In this document: piece after piece, positions 32,266-42,431 of the stretch | Numbering within the stretch: the stretch's first letter is position 1 | Layout: every line of letters starts with the position of its first letter | NCBI GenBank assembly: GCA_963575745.1 | Contig: CAUYUJ010015269.1 | Span: 182,324 to 246,323 of the forward strand | Reading direction: 5' to 3' | DNA: 64,000 nt | From: Prorocentrum cordatum | Taxonomy: Eukaryota; Sar; Dinophyceae; Prorocentrales; Prorocentraceae | Notes under the pieces: generated by a model | The model's database searches: none | The model's input: the letters and a program-made list of their open reading frames with translations, nothing else | Told to the model about the DNA's origin: nothing | Program-made: the position numbers and the translations under genes

Positions 32266-33121
32266 ATTTGAAGTACATGTGCAGCCATAGACAGTTCTCT
32301 GTTACATACCGACGCATGTTCATGATGACCAGCGCATCGTCCTCGTTCAAAAAGGGGTAAATAGAAGGCGGTATTTGGCCATGATCTCGGTCAATTGTCG
32401 TATCAATACCCCATGAGAATCGCGTAGGCCAGTAGTGCGTTGGTCCATATTACTTTTGCAAATGCCCTTGCACTTGGCCAATGTAGTCCATGGTGGTATC
32501 TGATCCACCCAAGTACCCACTGGTTGTTCTCGTAGAGAAATCGTCGAAGGTTTTTTCTGACGTATAGCAACCTTACCACAAAACTTGACATGCGGCAGAT
32601 CTTCTTGGTGGTCTTCAAACCCGGTATCATAGTTGACCTGGGAGTTGAACTACGAAGGTAGTCCAGTCGTTCTGCACTTGGTGTGTAGAATGACAGCGCT
32701 GACGAAACAAACGTCTAGGTAGTGCATCACTGCGTCCTGGACATCCTTGTTTCCAAGGTAAACAAGGGAGCGTTTGTCTATGTTTCCCCCTGAAGACAAA
32801 CCTCGGCTGAATGCTAGCTGCGATATACCTCCACTTCTTCCACATCATTCCAACATGTCAACCTCGTTATGTCGTCCATAGAATAAGGTTGGGATTATGG
32901 AGAATACGTCTGCGTAGGATTCAGAAGGTACCCCCGCAAGTAATGTGATGAAGGTTTTCGCGGCGTCGCTTTCCGCGTCGGAGTCAAGGGATACGTCGAA
33001 CGTCAGTGGAGTACGCACTACATCCGAGACCTTTGGTCATCTCCGCAGCCATCGTTGCCTTCTTCGGCTATCTTGGGTATCTTGCGCGGCATGATGCCCG
33101 CTTCTTTGTCGGCTTTATGTT
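32266..33121 (-). pseudogene. Degraded polyprotein segment, left copy
   Basis: Short broken frames homologous to 36010-36850. The readable piece is WVLGWIRYHHGLHWPSARA, matched by WVLEWIRYHHGPHWPHARA in the right copy. No domain was recognised. Confidence 0.45.
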
Positions 33122-33549
33122 TTATTTTTGCTTGATTCGGGCATCGGTCGGCACTGCTGTCTGTTGTTCAACACCAGCTGAACTTAGTGTCGGAAAATCG
33201 GGAATAGAGGGGAGCACGCGGCCGCGCTCAATCGAAGGGGGAGGGAGACGATCGTCATCGACGAACGCAACGCGCCTTGGGCGTGGACGCGAGTCCCCGT
33301 GTCCGATGAGAGCCGGCTCAAGCTGCTCCGAGCGAAATCGAATACGAATGTTAGTACACCAGTCGGCAATGGCGCATTGTAGTTGCACCCGATAGCCTGG
33401 TCCTGGATCTCGATGTCTTGCAATATCTGATTGTCGCCCAGGTTCATCGTTACCCGTCGGACGACATGGCCCCATTCAGGGCCATTCTTCGGAGACTGAA
33501 CATAAGTTCGAACTCCATTATCCACGCGCGCGCGGATGCTAAGGTGCAC
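33122..33549 (-). pseudogene. Unknown polyprotein domain, left copy
   Basis: Contains VVRRVTMNLGDNQILQDIEI, the counterpart of VSRVTMNLGGNQILQDIAIQ at 37.2 kb, followed by a Ser/Pro-rich tail. It is broken by a frame change near 33360. Function unknown. Confidence 0.5.
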
Positions 33550-33891
33550 GGCACTCGCGTGGTTTGTCTGTGTCTTGTGTTAATCCATTTGATAAACCAA
33601 TCTCGCGGTCATGATAGCCAATGTCTTGTTACGCCATTCGGCCTTCTGAGCTCCCTGGCCATACTATTCCAAGTCTTGCTCTGTGAGTTGTGCAGGTATC
33701 CCTGCTGTTTGGCACGTGCACCTCCACAGATTGGTCCGGATGCGCGCGCATGGAATTGCCACTTGCAGATATGATCCGCTAGAAAACTTACTTGAGCGGT
33801 CGCATTTCAAACCGAAACGGCAGGATCGCATACGCATGACCTCCAAGTAAAGATCTTCAGAGGCATCTCATATGGGACCCGGTTTCCAAAT

Positions 33892-34200
33892 TTAACCTGG
33901 CGGTCCCACAAGTACAATAGACATACGTCGAGCCCAAGCCTTAGTCATCAAGTTTTGGATGCGTTGGCACTGTGGCCCTGCCCGCTTTCCAAGCAATCGA
34001 ACGTACCAACCAGCGGGCGTTGCCACCCATACCAGTTGATCATCTCCCGAGAAAAGAGCACCCAAATATTGTGTACCAGTAGAGGTCGTAACCTCTGCAT
34101 GTGTAATACTGTCACACATATAACCACGAGCTCGGAGTTCAGCGCAAGCTGCCCGCATGTCCTCAATGGCAATTGCACGAAAAAACGATGCGATGAGCAC
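33892..34200 (-). pseudogene. Unknown polyprotein segment, left copy
   Basis: Reads AIEDMRAACAELRARGYMCD, SITHAEVTTSTGTQYLGALF and WVATPAGWYVRLLGKRAGPQ. It is homologous to 37629-38031. It might be a small alpha/beta domain, but no family was recognised. Confidence 0.45.
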
Positions 34201-34394
34201 TCTTTTTCGGCAGCGGCCACACAGCCGGGTCCACTCCTATCCGCGGCAGCCGCACACCCGGGCTTGCCATTGTCCCTGGCGCGCACAGCCAGCGCCTGAG
34301 AAAAGAACGCAGGTTCCCCCGCACGAGATGACGGCACCTGAGTGTTCGGCCTGTCGGAGCAAGCGCGGGCGGCCGTGGCACGCGCCTGCTCCCG

Positions 34395-34979
34395 TCACTC
34401 GTTTGGCGATGGGGGCGTCCAAATGCCCGTGCCATGCTGAGCTGCAGAGCCGCTGCTCCAAGTAAAAGTATCAAGCTTCTCAGCGGTATCATCCACTTCC
34501 GCAGGTGTCCCTGCTCGGGCGTCGGGCGGCGTCCACTTGTTGCCCTCCTCGTAGATGGCCTGATATACCTTCGCCTGCAAGTTGCGCAAGGCGAAGTCCC
34601 GATCGGCCGAGGCGGGGTTAGTCCCGAAAGACGCATTCCTGCGACGCCAGGTTTTCAATGTGTTATTCACCAAAGACTGGATCGTATAAGCGAACGTCTC
34701 CTCGTTGATGGAGAAGCCGATGCCCTTGGTATCCTGTGACATCATATATGCATGGGCATCGCTCGTAGCAGGTGCCCCCACGGCTGGCTCTGTGTCAGAT
34801 GCCTCTTTGACGAGCAACGGGTCATCCTCGCATTGAGGGTCGGCCGCAATAGTAAACGGCATCGATCTTTTATCCTCAGTCGCGGCCATGTATTCGTCGA
34901 CCTTGAGTGCCAGATGCCCAGAAGGCGTTTTCGTCAAATCAAATACTCCGGCACCCTTTCCAAATAGAAGCTTGTACAT
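34395..34979 (-). pseudogene. Post-protease polyprotein domain, left copy
   Basis: A 194-codon frame nearly collinear with 38140-38748: LLFGKGAGVFDLTKTPSGHL, GIGFSINEETFAYTIQSLVN and AKVYQAIYEEGNKWTPPDAR. It lies just after the protease-like LPAILGLRS motif, as in the right copy. Function unknown. Confidence 0.55.
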
Positions 34980-35051
34980 CTCAGAGCGCGATGATCATCT
35001 TCTCGTGCCTCTGCTCCAGGATCAGGATAGCCCCCATGCTAGACATACTCC

Positions 35052-36026
35052 TCAGTCCCAGAATAGCAGGGAAACTTCCACCTGAACCCTCAGCCACGTT
35101 TGCTGAGTAAATATCAAGGGCGCCCCTTTTCCTTGCACGCAACTTTGCAGTGCAAGGACACCTAGAGCTTCTTCGTCCAGTTCACGCAAGTGTAGCTTCC
35201 GCAGCTCGCGTGTTACCACGCCTGAGTCAGGGCCTTCACAAATTGTGTAGGCTGATTTGTACGTCGAACCTTGGCCAGTCTGGGATCGTGGTCGTGCAGC
35301 AGGGTTACCCGCTGGTGGCGGTGGAGGTGAATATCCTCCTTCCTGTCGGCCACGTCTGACTCTGACCTGAGGCAGTCGGATGCGGCCATCCGAACTCCCA
35401 GTTCCACCCGAGGCAGGTTGCCCTGCAGCAGGTTCAGCAGCATGTCTGCCTACTGTGATGTCGTGGCTGCTGGCGCCCGCCGTGGGTCCGGCTCTAGAGA
35501 CGGGTCTTGGTGCTTGTGGCCGCGCAAGTGGCGGCGCGGCTTGCGCCGTGGGTGATGGTGCTGCTGGTTCGGCAGGAGCCGGTGGCACCTGTCCGCGATT
35601 GTCAGGCAGCTTCCAAGGTGTGGCAAACTTGCATGTGCCAGGTGTCCGTAAATGCCCAGGTTCGCTCTGGCCGTAGTTATTCTTACAGCTCGGACATTCC
35701 CAATGCCAGTCTTCCATATCATACCACCTGCAATGCTTGGAATCTGTCATGCGAGGGAGAGCGCATCTTGACATTATCCGCACGTTAACATTATCCGCGC
35801 ATGCAGGACATCCGAGCCCTCCCGAGGGCGGTCTCGCGATCGAACCGTCGGGTTGCCGAGGGATAGTTGGATCGTCCAAATCATATCCCCTCACGTTGGT
35901 GAACAGCACGGTGGAAGAATAAGGGCGACCATGAAAGGGACCACGGTTTACCTGAAAAAGATCGTGCGCGATCTGAACTGCATCAACAAAGAGGGACTGC
36001 ATCTTTGAAGTAGAATGTGCAGCCAT
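35052..36026 (-). pseudogene. Cys/His-rich domain before integrase, right copy
   Basis: The longest open version, 324 codons. It starts AHSTSKMQSLFVDAVQIAHD and has GLGCPACADNVNVR, HCRWYDMEDWHWECPSC and GHLRTPGTCKFATPW. A Pro/Ala-rich stretch follows, then a basic Gly/Arg segment, ending across the duplication junction. One Cys of the left copy's HCRWCD is Tyr here, so the putative zinc site is damaged. Confidence 0.55.
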
Positions 36027-36854
36027 GGACAGTTCTCTGTTACATACCGACGCATGTTGATGATGACCAGCGCATCGTCCTTGTTCAAAAAGGGGTAAGT
36101 AGAAGGCGGTGTTTGGCCATGATTTCGGTCGGTCTTCGCATCAATACCCCATGGGAGTCGCGTAAGCCGGTAGTACATTGGTCCATCTTCACCTTGAAAG
36201 TGCCCTTGCATGTGGCCAATGTGGTCCATGGTGGTATCTGATCCACTCGAGTACCCACTGGTTGTTCTCGTAAACAGAACCGTCGAAGATCGCTCTGACG
36301 CATAGCAACCTTACCACACAACTTGATGTGTGGAAGATCTTCTGCGTGGTGTTCATGCCAAGTATCATGCTTGACTTGGGAATTGAAATACGAAGGTTGT
36401 CCAATCGTTCTGCAGTTGGGTTGTAGTATGACAACATCGCCAAAACAAGCGTCTAGGTAGTGCATCACTGCATCCTGGACATCCTTGTTTCCAAGGTCAA
36501 CATGGGAGCGTTTGTCTCAGTTTCCCCTGGAAGACAAACCTCGGCTGAATGCTAGATGCGATACACATCCACTTCCTCCACGCAATTCCAACGTCAACCT
36601 TGGTTGTCGGGCATAGCAACAAAAGTTTGGATCATGGAGAATACGTACGCGTAGGGTTCAGCAGGTAGCCCCGCAAGTAGCGCGATGGAAGTTTCCTCGC
36701 CATCATCACTTTCCGTGTCGGAGTCAGAGGGAACGTCGGTGTAGTGCGCACTACATCCGAGACCTTTAAGGTCATATCCGCAGTCGTCGCTGCCATCTTC
36801 GACTATCTTGGGTATCTTGCGTGGCTTGATGCCCGCTTCTTTGTCGACTTTCTG
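36027..36854 (-). pseudogene. Degraded polyprotein segment, right copy
   Basis: Minus-strand frames include MHYLDACFGDVVILQPNCRT and SYFNSQVKHDTWHEHHAEDL, then LRRFCLREQPVGTRVDQIP. The counterpart at 32.3-33.1 kb is more broken. No family was recognised. Confidence 0.45.
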
Positions 36855-37424
36855 TTATTCTTTTTGTTTGATTCGGGCATCGGTCGGTAGTGCTGTCGGT
36901 TGTTCAATATCAGATGAACTTAGCGTCGGAAACTCGGGAATAGAGGGGGGCACGCGGCCGCGCTCAATCGAGGGGGGAGGGGAACGATCGTCATCGACGA
37001 ACGCAACCCACCTTGGGCGTGGACGTGGGTCCTCCTGTCCGATGAGAGCCGATTCTGGTTGCTCCCAGTAAAATCGAATACGAATGTTTGTTACACCATT
37101 CGGCAACGGCGCATTGTAACTATACCCGATAGGCCGGTCCTGGATCGCGATGTCTTGCAGGATCTGATTGCCGCCCAGGTTCATCGTGACCCGACTCACG
37201 AGATGGCCCCTTTTCAGGGCCATTCTTCGGAGACGGAACGTAAGATCGAGCTCCTTTATCCACTCGTGTGTGAATCTAAGGTGCACAGCACTCGGTTGGT
37301 TTATCTTTGTTTTGTGTGAATCCATTTGGTCAATCAACATCGCGGCCATGGTAGCCAATGTTTTGTTGCGCCATTCTGCCTTCTGGGCGACTTGGCCATA
37401 CCAGTCCAATCCATGCTCAGCCAT
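36855..37424 (-). pseudogene. Unknown polyprotein domain, right copy
   Basis: 189 codons: NKTLATMAAMLIDQMDSHKT, LRFTHEWIKELDLTFRLRRM and VTMNLGGNQILQDIAIQDRP, then a Pro/Ser/Arg-rich tail. This is the better preserved copy. The first part looks helical. Function unknown. Confidence 0.5.
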
Positions 37425-37628
37425 TGGAGCAGGCCCCCCTGCAGTCTAACACGTACATCTCCACAAATTGGTCGGGATGCGCGTGCACGTAGTTGCCACT
37501 TGCAACTATGATCCGCTAGGCAACTTACTTGGACAGTCGCATTCCAAACCGACATCGCAGCATCGCATACGCATGACCTGCAGGTCGAGATCTTCAATGG
37601 CATATCATACGGGACCCTGCTTCCAGAT

Positions 37629-38031
37629 CTAACCTGGCAGCCCCACGAGTACACTAGATATACGTCGAGCCCGAGCCTTATTAGTCATTAAATTTTGGAT
37701 GCGTTGATAATGTGGCCCTGCCCGCTTTTCCAAGCAATCCAACGTGCCAGTCAGCGGGCGCTGCCACCCACGACAATTGATAATCCCCCGCGAGTAGAGC
37801 ACCCAAATGTTGCGCACCAGTAGAGGTCATAACCTCTGCATGTGTAATGCGGTCACACATGTAACCACGAGCTCGGAGTTCAGCGCAAGCTGTCCGTATG
37901 TCCCCAATAACAAGTGCACGAGAATAATAATTATGCGATGAGCGTTCCTCTTCTGCAGCGGCCACACAGCCGGGTCCACTGCTGACCTTGGCAGCCGCAC
38001 AGCCGGGCTTGCCACTGTCTCTGGCGCGCAC
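37629..38031 (-). pseudogene. Unknown polyprotein segment, right copy
   Basis: IGDIRTACAELRARGYMCDR, ITHAEVMTSTGAQHLGALLA and WVAAPADWHVGLLGKAGR match the left copy. A frame change near 37730 separates the tail. Confidence 0.45.
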
Positions 38032-38139
38032 AGCCAGCGCCTGAGAAAAGAATGCAGGTTTCCCCGCACTTGATGACAGAACCTGAGTGTTCGGCCCGTC
38101 GGAGCAAGCGCGGGTGGTCGCGGCACGCGCCTGCCCCCG

Positions 38140-38748
38140 TCACTCATTTTCACGTGGTGGGGGCGTCCAAATGCCCGCGCCATGCTGCGCTGCAGAGCCG
38201 CTGCTCAAAGTAAAGATATCAAAATTCTCAGCGAAATCACCCCCTTCCGCAGGTGCCCCTGCCTTCGCGTCTGGCGGCGTCCACTTATTGCCCTCCTCGT
38301 AGATGGCCTGATAGACATTCGCCTGCAAGTTGCGCAAGGCGAAGTCCTGGTCGGCCGAGGTGGGGATAGTCCCGGAGGACGCACTCCTGCGACGCCAGGT
38401 CTTGAAGGCGTTATTCACCAAAGACTGGATCATCAGAGCGAACGTCTCCTCGTTGATAGAGAAGCTGATGCCCTTGGTATCTTGTGACATCACATATGCA
38501 TGGGCATCGCTCATAGCAGGTGCCCCCGCGGCCGGCTCTGCGCCAGCTGCCTCTTTGACGAGCAGCGGGGCATCCTCGCATTGAAGATTGTCTGCAATAG
38601 TGAACGACATCGACCTTTTGTCCTCAATTACGGCCCCGTACTCGTCGACCTTAAGCGCCGAATGCCCCGAAGGCGTTTTCATCAAATCACGTACTCTGGC
38701 ACCCTTTCCAAGTAGGAGCTTGTGCATATCAGAGCCGGGGATGATCAC
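38140..38748 (-). pseudogene. Post-protease polyprotein domain, right copy
   Basis: 202 codons beginning just after the protease-like segment: IIPGSDMHKLLLGKGARVRD, ISFSINEETFALMIQSLVN and ANVYQAIYEEGNKWTPPDAK. It ends in a Gly/Pro-rich tail. Same family as 34395-34979. Function unknown. Confidence 0.55.
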
Positions 38749-39160
38749 TCCTCGCGCCCCTGCTCCAGGATCGGGGTAGTCCCCATGTTGGACATACTCC
38801 TCAGACCCAGAATAGCAGGGAGATGCCCCCCTGAACCCTCAGCCACGTTTGCTGAGTAGGCATCAACTCTCGGCACAGCAGGTGCCCCCGCCGGGTCCCC
38901 TTTTACATTGCACGCAATTTTGCAGCGCAAGAACTCGTCACATACAGCGGAACCATGTCCCACTCCCGACACGTAGAGTCTCTTCATCAGGCTCAGCTTC
39001 TTGATGTCGTATCCATGGGAACGGGATACCTGTTCAAATGTCTGCGCCGCTTTTATTTAGACCAACGATGTTGACGTTGCTGCCCATGTCCAAAAGAATT
39101 GTCAGCACTCCATCCACCATGGTCCCACTGTTTGCGGCCAGGGCCAGTTCATGGCGTTCT
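38745..39160 (-). pseudogene. Retroviral-type aspartic protease
   Basis: Minus strand: VLTILLDMGSNVNIVGLNKS matches the D-[TS]-G-[AS] active-site loop, but the middle position is Met (D-M-G). A stop at 39034 interrupts. Then MKRLYVSGVGHGSAVCDEF, and LPAILGLRSMS, the hydrophobic-Leu-Gly flap-end motif. It would release the polyprotein parts. The changed active site and the stop indicate an inactive copy. Confidence 0.7.
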
Positions 39161-39879
39161 CCGAATATTCTTGGCACCTCAGACAGCGTTGTATCCTTGC
39201 GGAGCCTCTGCCCCGACACCCAAGCGTCCCTTGTCAGAGACGTGAAGACGTTCATGTATCCACGGGCCCCCTCCTCCGCAATGGGGCTCAAAATCCAGGC
39301 CGCAGGATACTCGTCATACATGCGCGGGCGCGGTGCAGATGGGAGCGGGACGTTCATGAACGCATCTGCGTCGGCGCGCATGCCCATCTGACCATCTGTG
39401 CTCACCATGAACACAGCGTGTAGCATGACGCGCTCGGATATCGCACTGATGCCACTGCGCACGCTCACGGGGCTCTCCGTCATGCGCTGGCTGCGCGGGC
39501 GGGTGTCTCGCCCATATGGCATGTAGGCATGTGGAGATTGAAGCCTCTGCCCGCTCCTCTCGGTGGCTCTCCCCATACGCCTCAGCCACATGTCGTTGGC
39601 CGGCAACGCGGCAGGTGCAGTCGTAGCAGGTGCCCCTGCATTGTTGGCTGCTTCCGTAATTAATGGCATAAACGTATCCAGAGCAGGCACGGTAGCTTCC
39701 GTCGCCTGCACCGCACTGGCTGATGAAGCGGGCTGCCCCGCTGGCGTTGTTGTAAGGACTGCCGCGTTATTCATCATCATCGCCGCGACGCGGTCATGCC
39801 TCTCGCGAAGGTCCCTGAGTTGGTTAGCCCCATCGGAGTAATTCTCCATGACGATTTGCTGCATCCTGATCCCCAGCAA
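39160..39879 (-). pseudogene. Polyprotein region upstream of protease
   Basis: This is the N-terminal part of a 281-codon frame whose end is the protease loop. It has MQQIVMENYSDGANQLRDLR with RHDRVAAMMMNNAAVL (helical, possible coiled coil), an Ala/Pro/Thr-rich stretch, and ERHELALAANSGTMVDGVLT leading into the protease. It overlaps the RING frame by about 50 bp in another phase, so a frameshift lies near 39850. Confidence 0.55.
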
Positions 39880-40825
39880 GGGCAGACTGAAATTCAGCTA
39901 TGATTAGACCAACGCCCCTGCAAATAGCGCAGGGTGCCTCAGTTGCAGTACCTCCCATAGTGCCAGCCAACTGTCTGTCCACGTGAGCGCGCGCAACTCG
40001 GCCCCAGCACTGCGCATGGAATATGTGACCACACTGAAGCCCGTGGTCCAGGCATATGGCACACTTGATAAAGTCACCGTCGCTGATGACTGGCGGTGTT
40101 GCCGATGGCCTGATACGCGTCTGGCGCTCCAGAGTAGTTTCAACAACCTCATACTGAATCGGTGGGACCGACGGTGGCTGTATGGCTGTAAGTGCTGCTG
40201 GGTTACATGCAGGTGCCCCTGCTGTGGTTGGAGTAGCAGGTTGCCCCGCGCGACCCAGCACCCCGTTTGCCTGACGCTCATGGGCGCGACGCTGGCGGGC
40301 CAATTGCATTGAGAGATTGGGCTGCTGAGCCTCGTGAATGGCCAGAATCTCCGGGCGCAACTCCCACCTGGACAATGGCACTACCAGGCCGGGGGCCTGC
40401 TGCGTCACATCTGAGTCCATAGGGGCAACCAAATATCCGCAATGAGGAATCTGGCCCGGCACACCTGACGCGTAGCCGGAGCCGCGTGTCTGGTAGAAGT
40501 CGTCGGCCGTCGCCCGTGCAAACGGGCTCTCCGGCTGCATTCCCACACGAGGATTACCAGTCACCTGAGCATGGTAGACAGGATGCAATGGGAAGTCCAT
40601 CGGCGGTGCTGCAGGGCGCTCTGCAGCTGTCGGATCCCATGTCGGATGACTGAAAAATGCTGGCACGTATCCGTATGTATTGGAGTTGTCCGGTGCTGGA
40701 TTTGGGTCCGGGACATACTCCCAAGGCGGCGTCCAGCTAGCGCTAGGGAGGTCGATGCCGCCCCTGCGCATGCTCTGTGTGGCTTCGCGCACTCGCCGGT
40801 ACATCCACTCTTGCTGACCGACCAA
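39824..40825 (-). pseudogene. RING-type zinc finger protein segment of the LTR element
   Basis: A 333-codon frame. The first ~230 residues are Pro/Gln/Trp-rich and look disordered (for example SASWTPPWEYVPDPNPAP). The C-terminal part carries a RING-H2-like pattern at about 40062-39918: KCAICLDHGLQCGHIFHAQC, then a gap of about 27 residues, then PCAICRG. That gives C-x2-C-x6-C-x-H-x2-H-x2-C-x(~27)-C-x2-C; the first loop is shorter than usual. RING fingers normally recruit E2 ubiquitin-conjugating enzymes. Its location between gag and protease is unusual for a retrotransposon. The frame is nearly intact, though the neighbours are broken. Confidence 0.75.
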
Positions 40826-40950
40826 GCTCTGTCCTCCCTCTGTGCAGCGCGGCGGTCAGGAAAAGCAGGTTGCCCCGCATGTGGACGCGGCGATGCGAAC
40901 GGCGATGTCGCCTGCAAAGCCTGGTAGAGCTGCGGGTCCATCCGAATGCT

Positions 40951-41397
40951 TTAGAGCCTTGCCTGTAGGCTATTGGTGCTCCCAGCACTCTGTGGAGCCC
41001 CAAATGGAGTTGTGGCCCTGCTCGTAGGTGCAAACGACGCAGGTTGCCCTGCGGGCACTGGCAGCTGCTGCGTCCGGGCACGCCACGGATCGCTTGTGCA
41101 CAGCATGTCGGCGGGAATAATTCCACTCGGTGTCATGCCAGTCACGCCCGCAGCGTGGGCCTGAATCCGTGATCCGTCAGATCCCCCTGCAGGTGTCCCC
41201 ACTTGATACAGCTCTTGCATCATAAATACTGTAGAGAACCCACACTTCACATTGTAAGGCGTTTTTGGAATAAACCAATCTTTCAACGATGGTGCATCAT
41301 TCTGAAATTCGTACATGTCGTCGGTGGAAAGATCACTGTTCGGATACATCCGATCGTTGTCCCACAGGCACAAGGGATTGATCCATGCATGTCCCAC
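40951..41397 (-). pseudogene. Linker after the Tpt1-like domain
   Basis: HAWINPLCLWDNDRMYPNSD, DDMYEFQNDAPSLKDWFIPK and TVFMMQELYQVGTPAGGSD, then Ala/Pro-rich text (PVPAGQPASFAP). It continues directly from the Tpt1-like domain in a shifted frame and leads to the RING segment. No independent family was recognised. AGQPA phrases recur throughout this polyprotein. Confidence 0.5.
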
Positions 41398-41419
41398 GCG
41401 GTGATACCTGCACTTATCG

Positions 41420-42140
41420 TTGGGCAGAACGCCTATTATAAACTGGACGATGTGAGTCGGAGAAATTCAGCCGTTCCAGCCCCCCGACATTAGAATATCA
41501 TTTGCTGAGCGCCAAATAGCCATATTATCACGACGCAATTTCTTCAGACTAACAAAATCAATACTTCGGAATCGACGCGCAGGCTGGGCTGGATTCTGCT
41601 GTCACCCGGTAATTGTGGGCAAGCGTGAACAAACTGTCTGCCCTTTCTCTCGATGGTCTCGTCGGCGCGGCACGACAGCCCTATGCGATGTACATTCGGG
41701 ATGTTTCCCCACTGGGTACCATGCATAAAATAACAAGGTGCAACTGGAATAGTCAAATCTGCCATCCTCATATGCGGTGATTCGGGGCATCTTATCCGGG
41801 GACTGCTGCGTCCACTACATGGGCGTATGAAATATGTTTCGCACATCTCAGTAGCGAACTTACACGTCTTGATATGGGGCCTGTTTTTCTGCATCCCAGA
41901 GTTGTCGACCATGCCAATCAAGTTCAGCACAGCCAATGCTTGGCATGCCCAACGGCGGTTGCTGAGATAACGCTGGACAGTCTCCAGGTGTTTATGGCAA
42001 TAACGATCACATCCCTCAGGTGGCCACTGGGCGAGCAGCTCTGAGAGCTCCACCCACCCATCGAATTCGTCGAAAGACGGCACTGCTCGCAGAAACGCAT
42101 CAGAGAGATGGTTGCTACGAAATGGTTTGCGACGAGTAGC
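41420..42140 (-). pseudogene. Tpt1/KptA-like RNA 2'-phosphotransferase domain in the LTR element
   Basis: Read from 42140 on the minus strand: HLSDAFLRAVPSFDEFDGW then VELSELL, like the LSxxLRH...DxxGWVxxxxLL start of Tpt1/KptA. YFIRPCSGRS (about 41830) corresponds to IRAxQGHS. PCYFMHGTQWGNIPNVHRIG then L (about 41725) corresponds to LYHGT...I...GL. KGRQFVHACPQLPGD corresponds to GRxHVHLS. After a frame change near 41555, FVSLKKLRRDNMAIWRSAND then ILMS corresponds to the SANGVxLT end. Tpt1 removes the 2'-phosphate left by tRNA splicing, using NAD+. The His after the first Arg is replaced and the frame is broken, so this copy is presumably dead. The identification rests on five ordered motifs. 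Confidence 0.72.
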
Positions 42141-42152
42141 AGTCGTAAGCCA

Positions 42153-42431
42153 TTATGAGCAGCAGCGCTGTTCCTCATAAGTCAAATTTGGACCGACAGC
42201 TCTGTCTGCTTTAAAGATCCCCACCAAGCCGGTCTTCTCGGACAGATACGCGAGCGCCAGGCGCCCACGCAAGATATCACGGACAACCTGGCGCGCATGA
42301 GCGCCCTCATCGGCAATGCCGGCGGCATCCTGAATGTCGCGTTCCACCACAATGTATCGACGAGGCCCGTCATCATAATTGGGGTGATATGCTGGGTTGG
42401 TCTTCACGCGCTCGGCAGTGCGCACACAGTC
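42153..42431 (-). pseudogene. Short polyprotein piece upstream of the Tpt1-like domain
   Basis: ARQVVRDILRGRLALAYLSE then KTGLVGIFKADRAVGPNLTY. It directly precedes the Tpt1-like text in another frame. The remainder is unrecognised. Confidence 0.45.

Larger units (their letters stand above)
31391..35160. repeat. Tandem duplication inside the LTR element, left copy (~3.77 kb)
   Basis: Matches 35160-38935 in the same orientation at an offset of about 3740-3790 bp. Pairs such as GCCATGGACAGTTCTCTGTT (about 32285/36023), GCTACCACGCC/GTTACCACGCC (31420/35212) and CCTCAGCCACGTTTGCTGAG (about 35087/38838) show that it is a direct tandem repeat. On the coding strand it runs from the protease C terminus to the start of integrase. 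Confidence 0.88.
35160..38935. repeat. Tandem duplication inside the LTR element, right copy
   Basis: Second copy of the ~3.77-kb module. At its left end the integrase zinc finger text breaks off after RELRKLHLR and continues as a divergent tail, which marks the duplication junction near 35150-35185. Confidence 0.88.

Noticed and set aside
36085-36468. Envelope-like gene inside the LTR element
   Set aside because: No signal peptide, membrane anchor or envelope motif; the segment is part of the duplicated polyprotein region.
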